Assembly (NCBI GenBank): GCA_951813625.1 | Contig: CATOTS010000034.1 | Coordinates: 62,001-126,000, forward strand | Direction: 5' to 3' | DNA from: an uncultured Caldilineaceae bacterium | Lineage (GTDB): Bacteria; Chloroflexota; Anaerolineae; Caldilineales; Caldilineaceae | DNA: 64,000 nucleotides | Shown: piece by piece, positions 35,601-44,292 of the stretch | How positions within the stretch are numbered: position 1 is the stretch's first letter | Layout of the letters: the number at the start of each line of letters is the position of its first letter | Made by a program: the position numbers and the translations under genes | Notes under the pieces: model-generated | The model's input: only the letters and a program-made list of their open reading frames with translations | Told to the model about the DNA's origin: nothing | Database searches by the model: none

Positions 35601-36674
35601 ATGAGCCAGACATCCGACCTCTCCTGGCACCAGAGCACCGAGGAAAACGGCAGCCAGCCACCTCTGAGTCTACAGAACGTGCATGTCAGCTACCGCACGC
35701 GCGCTGGCAGCGTCCAGGCCGTGCGCGGCGTTACCCTCGACCTGCTGGCCGGCGAAAGCCTCGCCCTGATCGGCGAAAGCGGCTCAGGCAAGACAACCCT
35801 GGGCCTCGGCATCGTCCGCCTGCTCGTCGATACCGCCGAGGTCAGCCCCGGCCAGATCATCTACCGCCGCGACGGTCGCGAGCTCGACGTGCTGTCCCTG
35901 GCGGAGGGCCCCCTGCGCGAGTTCCGATGGCGCGACTGCGCCATGGTCTTCCAGTCCGCGCTCAACGCCTTCAATCCGGTCCTCAAAGTCTGGGACCAGG
36001 TATGGGACACGGCCAAGGCGCATAACTGGAACAACCGCAGCGAAGTGCGAGAACGGTTCCTCGACCTGCTGCGTTTTGTCCAGCTCGACCCCGACCGCGT
36101 CATCGACGCCTACGCTCACGAGCTCAGCGGCGGCATGCGCCAGCGCACGCTGCTCGCCATTTCGCTCCTGCTCGACCCGCAGATCCTGATTCTCGACGAG
36201 CCGACCACTGCGCTCGACATCCTTACCCAGCGCACGATCATCGACCTGTTGCGCCGGCTGAAGGAAGACCTGCACTTCACGATGCTGTTCATTTCGCATG
36301 ACCTCGCCATCGCGGCTGAACTGGCGGACAGGGTAGCGACGATGTACGCCGGGCAGGTCGTCGAGCTGGGTCCCGTCAGCGAGATCTTTTACCGGCCGCG
36401 CCATCCCTATTCGCTGGGGCTGATCCGGGCCGTGCCCACCGTAACCGGCGGCTTCGAGGAGCTCTCGTCGATACCGGGCTCGCCGCCAGACCTGATCAAT
36501 CTGCCGAGCGGTTGCAAGTTTCATCCCCGGTGCCCCTTCGCCAGCGAGCGCTGCAGCCGTGAAGAACCGGGATTGGAACGCGTCGGCGACAACCATTTCG
36601 CCGCCTGCTGGCACACCGACGCCGTGCAGGAGGACATCGAGCGCAACGGATTGCGCGGCAGGAGAGCGGCATGA
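35601..36674 (+). CDS. oligopeptide-type ABC transporter ATPase (DppD-like)
   Basis: This encodes 357 residues. Walker A is IGESGSGKTT (about residues 56-65), the signature is ELSGGMRQRT, Walker B is QILILDEPTTALD, and the switch His is in LFISHDLAIAA. The C-terminal oligopeptide-type extension with its cysteine cluster is present: LPSGCKFHPRCPFASERC. In this family that extension binds an Fe-S cluster or metal. It powers import with the DppF-like partner downstream. Confidence 0.93.
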   Translation: MSQTSDLSWHQSTEENGSQPPLSLQNVHVSYRTRAGSVQAVRGVTLDLLAGESLALIGESGSGKTTLGLGIVRLLVDTAEVSPGQIIYRRDGRELDVLSLAEGPLREFRWRDCAMVFQSALNAFNPVLKVWDQVWDTAKAHNWNNRSEVRERFLDLLRFVQLDPDRVIDAYAHELSGGMRQRTLLAISLLLDPQILILDEPTTALDILTQRTIIDLLRRLKEDLHFTMLFISHDLAIAAELADRVATMYAGQVVELGPVSEIFYRPRHPYSLGLIRAVPTVTGGFEELSSIPGSPPDLINLPSGCKFHPRCPFASERCSREEPGLERVGDNHFAACWHTDAVQEDIERNGLRGRRAA

Positions 36675-36743
36675 ACGGCCGGTTTAGCCTGGCTCGTCGA
36701 AGGCGAACTCTTGATCCAACGCGGCCGCAGGAGGCCTCTTTGC

Positions 36744-37772
36744 ATGGCGCCCATCATTGAACTGCGGAACGTAACCAAATATTTCGGCAGCGGCCGCGAC
36801 CAGGTCACGGCCGTTGACGCGATATCGCTCGACATCGAAGCGGGCGAGATAGTCTGCCTCGTTGGCGAGAGCGGCTGCGGCAAGAGCACAACCGGGCGCA
36901 TGGTGGTCGGACTCCTGCCGCCCTCAGAGGGACAGATCCTCTACCAGGGCCAGGACATATCGGCCATGGAAAGGGCGGACTACCAGGACTACCGCCGCGC
37001 CGTCCAGATCATCCACCAGGACCCCTACGCCTCGCTCAACCCGACCCAGACTGTGCGCCAGATGATCACCGCGCCACTCCTGCGCCATCAGACCCAGCGC
37101 GGCGGGCCAACCGCCAACGGCAGCGGCCGGAGAGGCAAGCGCCGCGACGCGGAACGGAGGGCTGCCGAGCTGCTCGAAATCGTCGACCTTACGCCCGTCG
37201 CCGACTTCCTCGACAAGTACCCCCACCAGTTGAGCGGGGGCCAGCGCCAGCGCGTATCGGTTGCCCGCGCCCTGACTGTCGAGCCGAAGTTTATCGTTGC
37301 CGACGAGGCGGTTTCCATGGTTGACGTCTCGATCCGCGTCAGCCTGCTCAACATGCTTTACCGCCTCAAAGACGAGTTCGACGTCACCTTTCTCTTTATC
37401 ACGCACGACCTCGCGCTTGCCAAGTATTTCGCCTGGGAAGGGCGCATCACGGTCATGTACCTGGGCCGCATCGTCGAAGAGGGGCCGACGCCGCGTCTCA
37501 TCACCGATTCGCGCCACCCGTACACGCAGGCGCTATTGGGCGCCGTTCCGGAAGCCGATCCCGAGCTGGCGCGGAAGAAAGTACACGTCGAGCTGCGCAG
37601 CGCCGAGATTCCCAGCCTTCTGAACCTGCCCGCCGGCTGCACCTTTCACCCCCGCTGCCCCTATTTCGTTCCGGGCCAGTGCGACGCAAGGGTGCCCGCG
37701 TTGGAATCGATCGCCGACGGCGGAACCGTCGCCTGTCCCGTGCGCAAAGCGGAGTCGATCCAGCTTGTTTGA
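36744..37772 (+). CDS. oligopeptide-type ABC transporter ATPase (DppF-like)
   Basis: This encodes 342 residues from MAPIIELRNVTKYFG; AGGAGG lies about 9 bases upstream, so the ATG at 36744 is preferred to longer starts. Walker A is VGESGCGKSTT, the signature QLSGGQRQRVSVA, Walker B KFIVADEAVSMVD, where the usual DEP is DEA, and the switch His is in LFITHDLALAKY. The C-terminal cysteine cluster is LPAGCTFHPRCPYFVPGQC. An insertion rich in Arg and Gly (RGGPTANGSGRRGKRRD) lies between Walker A and the signature. It is the second ATPase of the importer. Confidence 0.93.
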   Translation: MAPIIELRNVTKYFGSGRDQVTAVDAISLDIEAGEIVCLVGESGCGKSTTGRMVVGLLPPSEGQILYQGQDISAMERADYQDYRRAVQIIHQDPYASLNPTQTVRQMITAPLLRHQTQRGGPTANGSGRRGKRRDAERRAAELLEIVDLTPVADFLDKYPHQLSGGQRQRVSVARALTVEPKFIVADEAVSMVDVSIRVSLLNMLYRLKDEFDVTFLFITHDLALAKYFAWEGRITVMYLGRIVEEGPTPRLITDSRHPYTQALLGAVPEADPELARKKVHVELRSAEIPSLLNLPAGCTFHPRCPYFVPGQCDARVPALESIADGGTVACPVRKAESIQLV

Positions 37773-37818
37773 ATCAGCGCTGGCGCCATCTGGATGAATG
37801 GAGTGACGACCGACCTGA

Positions 37819-38010
37819 ATGGACCCAATTCTCGGCAGAGCGGCCTTCCATATCGGCTTTTACATCGCCTTTGTCGCGGGCGTCATGCTTTTCTTTCTCG
37901 AAAAGGGCACGGCTGAATATGTGATAACCCAGTTCAGCTTGGCCATCGGCCTGGTATACCTGCTTGTCGTAGCTTTACTCGTGCGTTGGGGAAGGAGTCG
38001 AGAGCGGTGA
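37819..38010 (+). CDS. small two-helix membrane protein in ABC operon
   Basis: This encodes 63 residues with two hydrophobic segments (FHIGFYIAFVAGVMLFFLE and FSLAIGLVYLLVVALLV) and a basic C terminus (RWGRSRER). By the positive-inside rule both ends are cytoplasmic. It lies between the second ATPase and the binding-protein gene, 46 bases after the former, on the same strand. No family is recognised. It may be a small accessory subunit of the importer; this is inferred from position. Confidence 0.6.
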   Translation: MDPILGRAAFHIGFYIAFVAGVMLFFLEKGTAEYVITQFSLAIGLVYLLVVALLVRWGRSRER

Positions 38011-38106
38011 CCCGAATGGTCGCCCGCCGCGCCTGGCCTCGCTGGCAGCGCCGCTTCGTCCCTTGACATAAATTCTCAACTCTTGTATCCCGAAGGAGGG
38101 AACACT

Positions 38107-39922
38107 GTGAACAGAAGATTTCTACTTGCAATCGCGCTCGTTGCCGCGCTGATCGTCAGCGCCTGCGGGCCGGCAGCCCCCGCCGGCGGCGGAGAAGCCG
38201 CCCCGGCCGCACAGGAAGAGGCCGCGCCCGCCGATACCGGCGTCGCCGAATTCCACCCCGCCTGGCCGTACGCGCCCCCGCCGACCGGCCACTTCAACAC
38301 CTGGGTCACCAACGGCATGGGCCTAGGCATTTATCGCGCCCTGATGGAACCGCCGTTGTTCATGTACCTCTGGGCCGACGGCAGCTGGATGCCGGTTGCC
38401 GGCACCGCCTGGGAATGGGTCGACGACGTCACCCTGCGCGTCAGCCTGATCCAGGGCGCGCAATGGAGCGACGGCAGCGACTTCACTTCGCAGGATGTCG
38501 TCGATACCTTCACCATCTCGCGCCTGCTCAGCCAGACCGTCTGGCGCTTCCTCGACGACGTACAGGCCGTCGATGACCACACCGTGGACTTCGTCCTCAG
38601 CGGACCGTCGACGACCGTACCGCGCCGCGTGCTGCGCGAAATGCACATCACCGCCTCCTCCGTCTACGGCGATTTCGCCCAGCGCACGCGCGACCTGGTC
38701 GAAGCCGGTATGACCAACGAGGACGACGATTGGAAGCAGCTGCTGCAGGAGTTCAACGAGCTGCGCCCTGACGAGATGGTCGTACTCGGGCCCTACGCCA
38801 TCGACCCGGCCAGTATCACCGAGTCCCAGATGATTCTCAACAAGGTCGGGACCTCCTACTGGGCCGACACAGTGCGCTTTGACCGCATGGTCAACTACAA
38901 CGGCGAGACGCCGGTCGTAACGCCGCTCGTACTCTCCGGCGACGTCGACTACGCCACCCACGGCTTCCCGCCCGCGACCGAGCGCGAGTTCATGGCCCAG
39001 GGCTACCGCATCATTCGCGCGCCCATCTACAGCGGCCCTGCGCTCTTCTTCAACCACACCATCTACCCGTTCAACGTCAAAGAGGTGCGCCAGGCGCTGG
39101 CTTACGCCATCAACTTTGAAGAGAACGCCTTCGTCTCGCTGGCCGAATCCGGTGTTGCCCAGGCATGCATGTGCGGCTTCTCCGACAACATTACGCCACT
39201 GTGGTTGAGCGACGATGCCGCTGCCGCCCTCAATCCCTATACCCAGGACCTTGAGAAGGCCGAGCAGATGCTGCTCGATCTCGGCTTCTCCCGCGACGAT
39301 GACGGTGTCTGGATGGACGACACCGGCGCCCGCATGGAGTGGGATCTGACGGCGCCGGCCGAGTATTCCGACTGGTCCGCCGCCGCTGAGAACGCGGCCG
39401 AACAGCTGACCGCGTTCGGTTTCAAGACCAGCTTCCGCGGCATCAACTTCCAGCAGCACCCGATCGACGTCAACGAAGGCAAATTCGAGCTGGCGATTCG
39501 CGGCTGGGGCGCCGGCAACCCGCACCCCTCCTTCGCCTACGAGAATAACCTGAGCACGCACAACGCGGCCGCAACCGGCGTCGGCGCAGCCGGCGGCGGC
39601 AGCATCGATGTGCCCGGCATGTCCTTCGACCTCAGTGTCAGCACCGACAGCGTCGGCGACGTCGACCTGTGGCGCTGGTCAAGGAGGCGGGCTCGGCGGC
39701 GACGCGGCGATGCAGATCGAGGCGCTCGACAAGATTGCCATGGCCTACAACGAGCTGCTGCCGCAGATCCCGCTGTGGGAACGCTACGGCAACAACCCGG
39801 TCCCCAGCCGCTTTGCCAGCGATTGGCTGCCGGAAGGCGACCCGATCTACGTCAACAGCCCCTACGCCGACTCCTTCGTCGTTATCCAGATCCTTACCGG
39901 CCAGCTTGGACCGGCCGAATAG
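38107..39922 (+). pseudogene. peptide/nickel-type ABC substrate-binding lipoprotein with 3' frameshifts
   Basis: The GTG at 38107 follows GGAGGG and starts MNRRFLLAIALVAALIV with lipobox SAC-G, then an Ala/Glu/Pro linker and an SBP_bac_5 domain (VTLRVSLIQGAQWSDGSDF, VRQALAYAINFEENAFVSL). The main frame is good for about 520 residues, then at about 39670 turns into an Arg-rich string. The expected C-terminal continuation lies in two other frames: ALVKEAG, then LGGDAAMQIEALDKIAMAY and IPLWERYGNNPVPSRFAS ending at 39922. Two one-base losses within about 30 GC-rich bases would explain it, so a sequencing or assembly error is possible. If real, the protein lacks its last 85 residues. The remaining operon looks intact. 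Confidence 0.75.
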
Positions 39923-39962
39923 GCGCAGGAAACGCGTAGGCAGTTCTATTGTTTGAAAGCAG

Positions 39963-39992
39963 GCAGGGTCGACACAACCGTGTCGGCCCTGC
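39963..39992 (+). terminator. rho-independent terminator of the ABC operon
   Basis: GCAGGGTCGACAC pairs with GTGTCGGCCCTGC around AACC with one G-T pair, followed by TCTTTCCC. It lies 40 bases after the binding-protein stop. Confidence 0.75.
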
Positions 39993-40068
39993 TCTTTCCC
40001 TGGTAGCGTGCCCGCGGCGCCATCAACATAAGGGACGCCCGAATTGGGTGCAAGCCAGCGAGGGAGAA

Positions 40069-40911
40069 ATGAACACCAAACTGACGCAGGAACAGATCGA
40101 CTGTTACCGCGAAGACGGTTTCATCGTTTTGCATGACTTCCTCACGGGGGACGAGCTGGAGACCTGGCGGCAGGCGGTTGATGGGGCGGTTCGGCGGCGC
40201 GGCGGACGGCGCCAGTTGCACCACAAGGGTAACGAGTACAAGGAGACCTACTACGACTATGTCTTCGTCCAGCGCGTCAACCTCTGGCGGGACAGTCCGG
40301 AAGTGAGGCGGCTCATCCTCGATCCCCGGCTCGGCAAGCTGGCATCGGAGCTCGCCGGCGTCGACGGCATGCGCATCTGGCACGATCAGGCCCTGATCAA
40401 GCAGCCCTGGGCCAACCCCACGGGCTGGCATCTCGACAACCCGAAATGGTCCTACTCCTCGCGCCACACGCTCAGCATCTGGGTCGCGCTCGACGACGCC
40501 ACGCTGCAGAACGGCTGCCTCTACTTTCTGCCCGGCAGCCATAAGACCGCCACCTTTGAAGACGTCCCGATCGGCGAGAACATCGGGGACATTTTCCGGG
40601 TCTTTCCCGAGTGGAAGAACAGCATGGCCGCGCCGGCCGAGATGAAGGCAGGCTCCTGCTCCTTCCACAACGGCCTCATCGCCCACGGCGCGGGCGCCAA
40701 CATGACACCAGGCTGGCGGCGGGCGATGACCTGCGGCTTCATGCCCGACGGCTGCACCTTCAATGGAAAGCAGAACATCCTGACCGACGAACAGTTCGCC
40801 AGCTACGAAATCGGCGACCTGCTCGACGACGACCGCCAGAATCCCCTTACTTACCACCGCACGAAACCCTACGAAGAGAAGCTGGCCGAGCGGTTTGCGG
40901 AAGACGGCTGA
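40069..40911 (+). CDS. phytanoyl-CoA dioxygenase (PhyH) family protein
   Basis: This encodes 280 residues from MNTKLTQEQIDCYREDGFIV with AGGGAG just upstream. PhyH-like enzymes are Fe(II)/2-oxoglutarate oxygenases. The iron-binding His-x-Asp is in GWHLDNPKW, the distal His in FHNGLIAHGAGAN and the 2-oxoglutarate Arg in GWRRAMT. The fold is double-stranded beta-helix, cytoplasmic. The true substrate is unknown; in this kind of genome PhyH proteins are expanded and probably hydroxylate diverse small molecules. It lies after the ABC importer but behind a terminator, so it is separately expressed. Confidence 0.9.
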   Translation: MNTKLTQEQIDCYREDGFIVLHDFLTGDELETWRQAVDGAVRRRGGRRQLHHKGNEYKETYYDYVFVQRVNLWRDSPEVRRLILDPRLGKLASELAGVDGMRIWHDQALIKQPWANPTGWHLDNPKWSYSSRHTLSIWVALDDATLQNGCLYFLPGSHKTATFEDVPIGENIGDIFRVFPEWKNSMAAPAEMKAGSCSFHNGLIAHGAGANMTPGWRRAMTCGFMPDGCTFNGKQNILTDEQFASYEIGDLLDDDRQNPLTYHRTKPYEEKLAERFAEDG

Positions 40912-40938
40912 ACGACACATCCTTTCCCCGGGAAGCCT

Positions 40939-40958
40939 GCGATTCCCATGGGAATCGC
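40939..40958 (+). terminator. palindromic hairpin after PhyH gene
   Basis: A 20-base perfect palindrome (GCGATTCCCA and its complement) is followed by CCTCTTTGG. It can form a 10-bp stem without loop or an 8-bp stem with small loop. Likely a 3' processing or termination hairpin. Confidence 0.4.
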
Positions 40959-42278
40959 CCTCTTTGGTGCAGGCCTCTTCAATTTGTCCTGGCAAGAATC
41001 GCCTCTTGATATGTATAACGCGCACCCCCAACAGTAGCATCGCTGGGCCGGCTTCCCCGGCACGGTGAACTTTTCTCTTGTTCGCCCGCCGCGTCGAGAT
41101 TACGTCAACCGACGCAAGAGATTGTGCAGGCTTCTGCGCGTGCGCCAGCAGCTCGGTGGCGCTGTAGTTCGCGCTTGTCACGCTGAATTCCGGCTCGCGG
41201 CGGAAGGGCCGCCGCTCGCAGAGCACATGGCGGCCGGCCTGCGCCGGAAACTCGACAATGGCGAGGGAGGCGGTTTCCGGCCTGTTGGGCGAGAAGAGGC
41301 GTTCGATGCGGGTCGTTGCGTCTCCGCCGCTTATCGAAGTCGGTGGCGTAGTCGGTGGCGGAGTCCAGCTCCTTGTCGGTGATGGCACGTGTTTGGGCAA
41401 GGACGCGGCCCAGTTTTGTCCACGATTGACCCAAAAGTGACCAGGCGCGGCGCAAACTGGCTGCGATACAACGGGAATCGGGTATCGATAGGGTAACAAA
41501 CGGGCACTCTTGCCCAGAATGGCACTGTTTGGACGAAAATTTAGATTTTCTCTCGTGACAGGATATTGACGGGGTCTCTCGTGACAGGATACGGCCGTGG
41601 ACCGCTTTTGGGCAGTAGCGGCCGGCGAATGCGAAAAATACGGCGCGGGTGCGGGGCAACGGCGCGAAACGGGATATGCTGCATTCTCATTGTGAAAAGT
41701 GGTAGATGCGCGAGTCAGCGGCGCTGGCATGGGCGGCATGGCGCGTATCATTCCACTGCCGGTGAGCGGCGCGGCGGACGGCGGGTCTACGCACTTCTGG
41801 TTGGTAGCGGCGGCGAATGGAGCCTTCTGCGCTTCGGGCCTGTTTTGGACGTTCATTTGTGGGCAGGTCGGCATGGTCGGCGGCCCGGGAATGGTGGGCG
41901 GGCATCTGTGTGCAAGCACGGCGTTCAAGGTCAGCTTCGTTGTGTTCGGTTTCAAACTTGGACTATAGCTCGTTTCAGAGTTTCTTGCAGGGCACGGTGG
42001 AAACGGGTGCAGCCCGCTTTGGGGGGTAGGAATCGTTTGTCGTGGAATCCATGCCAGCGGCGGCTGAAATTATTTTCCGATTCCTGGGGGAGGGACAGGA
42101 CCGGACCGACCGTCCAGAACGGCAGTTGTCAGTTTTCAGTATTCAGTTTTTGGTTGCCAGGAACTGCCGGGGGGAGTAGACATTGGGAGGTGGCGGGCGC
42201 CGTGTTTCGAGCACGGCGCGGCGACTCGGAGTCTGTAGACAAATTTGGACTATACCTTATATCTTCTCAGGCGATCTT
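40959..42278. other. 1.3-kb stretch without supported gene
   Basis: Open frames here overlap in antisense and have low-complexity translations. Visible items: a direct repeat TCTCGTGACAGGATA at about 41550 and 41576, the word TTGGACTATA twice (about 41957 and 42245), and a decayed repeat tail CCGACCGTCCAGAACGGCAG near 42107. These suggest old repeat or mobile DNA. Confidence 0.5.
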
Positions 42279-42307
42279 TTGACACGGCGGGGGCGCTGTG
42301 CTAGCAT
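42279..42307 (+). promoter_or_regulatory. sigma70-type promoter of the sugar ABC operon
   Basis: TTGACA (42279-42284), a 17-base spacer and TAGCAT (42302-42307) lie about 75 bases before the GTG start at 42380. The -35 is perfect; the -10 matches at four of six. Confidence 0.6.
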
Positions 42308-42379
42308 TTCCGCCAACTTTGCACCTTCTCCAGCCACGCAATCGATTCGTTGCACCACTCCATACCAAGGGGGCGACTT

Positions 42380-43378
42380 GTGCTGAACGTAGCAGTTATC
42401 GGAATGGGCGGCATCGGCAACACGCACGCCGGTGTCTACCAGGCCAGCGAGCGAGCCAGCCTGGCCGCCGTCTGCGACCTCGACAAGGAACGCGCGGACG
42501 CCGCCTCCGAGCAGTTTGGCGTGCCCGCCTTCTACAGCATCGCCGATATGGCGGACGCCGTTGAACTGGACGCGGTCAGCGTCGCCACCGCCGGCCCGGA
42601 GAACGGCGGCCACCACTTTGAGCCGGTCATGGAATGCTTCGACGCCGGGCTCCACGTCCTCTGTGAAAAGCCAATCTCCAACGACATCGAGAAGGCGCGC
42701 AAGATGGCCGCCCGCGCCGATGAGACCGGCCTCTATTTCGGTATCAACCTTAACCACCGCTTCGTGCCGCCGGCGGCCAAGGCCAAACAGTGGGTCGAAG
42801 AAGGCAAACTGGGCGATCTGCTCCTCATGAACATGACGATGTGGATCGGCAACCCCAACGACACTTCGCCCTGGTTCCACATACGCGCGCTCCACCCCCA
42901 CAGCCTCGACATCATGCGCTACTTCTGCGGCGACGTGGGCCGCGTGCATTCCTTCTTCAACCGCGCGCCAGGGCGCGTTTGCTACTCGAACGTTCAGGTC
43001 AACCTCGAGTTTGAAAGCGGCGTCGTCGGCCACCTTACGGGCAGCTACGACACCAACCCGCGCCACAACCTGGAACGCTGCGAGGTCATGGGCACGGGCG
43101 GTCGCTTCGTGCTCGACAATCTCTACCAGGAGTTGACTCTCTATCCGCGCCAGAGCGACGAGCTGACCGTCGTGCGCAACAGCATCATGGGCGGCCTCAG
43201 CGGCTTCAGCGCAACCTTCACCAATCGCATCAACCGCTGGATTGAGCAGGTCGACGAGGGTGAGCCACGCGACCAGATCGAGGCGTCGGGCCGCGAAGGC
43301 CTGGCCGTCCAGGAGATTATCGAAGCCGCCATTCGCTCGCACGAAAGCGGCCGCGCCGAAGAGGTGCCGGCAACCTGA
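42380..43378 (+). CDS. Gfo/Idh/MocA family oxidoreductase
   Basis: This encodes 332 residues. The GTG at 42380 follows AAGGGGG and gives the standard start VLNVAVIGMGGIGNTHAGVY with the Rossmann motif GMGGIG. The conserved EKP motif is HVLCEKPISNDIEKA and the C-terminal substrate domain follows (NLNHRFVPPAAKAKQWVEEG, HPHSLDIMRYF). Such enzymes oxidise or epimerise sugars, inositols or their derivatives with NAD(P). It is the first gene of a run with PhyH, a sugar-binding lipoprotein, two permeases and a second Gfo/Idh/MocA gene, so it probably acts on the imported compound. Confidence 0.9.
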   Translation: MLNVAVIGMGGIGNTHAGVYQASERASLAAVCDLDKERADAASEQFGVPAFYSIADMADAVELDAVSVATAGPENGGHHFEPVMECFDAGLHVLCEKPISNDIEKARKMAARADETGLYFGINLNHRFVPPAAKAKQWVEEGKLGDLLLMNMTMWIGNPNDTSPWFHIRALHPHSLDIMRYFCGDVGRVHSFFNRAPGRVCYSNVQVNLEFESGVVGHLTGSYDTNPRHNLERCEVMGTGGRFVLDNLYQELTLYPRQSDELTVVRNSIMGGLSGFSATFTNRINRWIEQVDEGEPRDQIEASGREGLAVQEIIEAAIRSHESGRAEEVPAT

Positions 43379-43459
43379 GAATAGACCTGAGAACGAGGGA
43401 CCTCTTTCTTTCGACGTCTCTCCTGGCCAGGCAGATTTCAATGCAGGAAAGAACAGACG

Positions 43460-44248
43460 ATGACAACCACGACAACTGAGTCCAAGCAACAGGTCGACCA
43501 GCTCAATCGCGACGGCTACATCCTGATCCCCAACGCCCTGCCGCAGGAGCGCGTCGAACAGTGGAAGACCGCCCTCTACGCCCTATACGACCGGGGCGCT
43601 TACGAGATCAGCAACGGCGTTGGCAACGTCGCCTTCGAGAGCCTGCTCGTCCAAGAACCGGAGCTGGCCAGGGAGCTGATCGGACACGAGAGCGTATCGC
43701 CCCTGCTGCGGGCGGTGATGGGCAAGCAGTGCCAGTTGCGCAGCTTGCGCGCCCACGTCAACCCGGCCGACTACCACCAGGAATGGCACATGGACTTCTA
43801 CGACTACTACTACCAGGTCGAGAAATCCGATGCCCAGGACCCGCTCCTCGGCCTTTGCCTAAACTCAACCTTTTACCTGACCGACAACACGCCCGACCGG
43901 GCCCGTCTCACCTTCGTCAAGAACTACTTTGACCGCCCCGTGCCCGAGGAGTTGATCCCCTACCTGCGCTACACGGAAGACCGCAACGATCCGTTCCAGG
44001 TCTGGTGCGACGAGCAGGAGTTGGAGCACCTCTATCCGATGGCCGGTGACGCCGTCGTCTTCTACAGCCACCTGCCGCACCAGGGCGCCAAGATGGGGCC
44101 GGACCCCGAAGGCGAGATTCGGGCCAATATCGTGCTGCACTATCAGCTGAACCCGATGTTCCCCGGCATCAAGTTTGTAAGCAACCCGCAGTTCACGCTC
44201 GAAACGCTGGGCTACGCCGGGACTTTTCCCTTTGCAGACCAGGAGTAA
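43460..44248 (+). CDS. phytanoyl-CoA dioxygenase (PhyH) family protein
   Basis: This encodes 262 residues. The iron-binding His-x-Asp is in YHQEWHMDFYDYYYQ, the distal His in YSHLPHQGAKMGPDP and the 2-oxoglutarate Arg is likely in EIRANIVLHYQ. It starts QQVDQLNRDGYILIPNALP, the usual PhyH opening. AGGAAAG lies before the ATG. It is placed between a Gfo/Idh/MocA gene and the sugar-binding protein, so it may hydroxylate or demethylate the imported sugar derivative. It is only distantly similar to the PhyH copies at 40069, 60370 and 61213. Confidence 0.88.
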   Translation: MTTTTTESKQQVDQLNRDGYILIPNALPQERVEQWKTALYALYDRGAYEISNGVGNVAFESLLVQEPELARELIGHESVSPLLRAVMGKQCQLRSLRAHVNPADYHQEWHMDFYDYYYQVEKSDAQDPLLGLCLNSTFYLTDNTPDRARLTFVKNYFDRPVPEELIPYLRYTEDRNDPFQVWCDEQELEHLYPMAGDAVVFYSHLPHQGAKMGPDPEGEIRANIVLHYQLNPMFPGIKFVSNPQFTLETLGYAGTFPFADQE

Positions 44249-44292
44249 CGGAATCTCTTTTCTATATCAGACAGACTGAAAGGATGAAATCG

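Noticed and set aside
41566..42282. Plus-strand frame of 238 codons, and the Gly-rich 89-codon frame at 41699
   Set aside because: No family signal, poor start context, and overlap with decayed repeat sequence.
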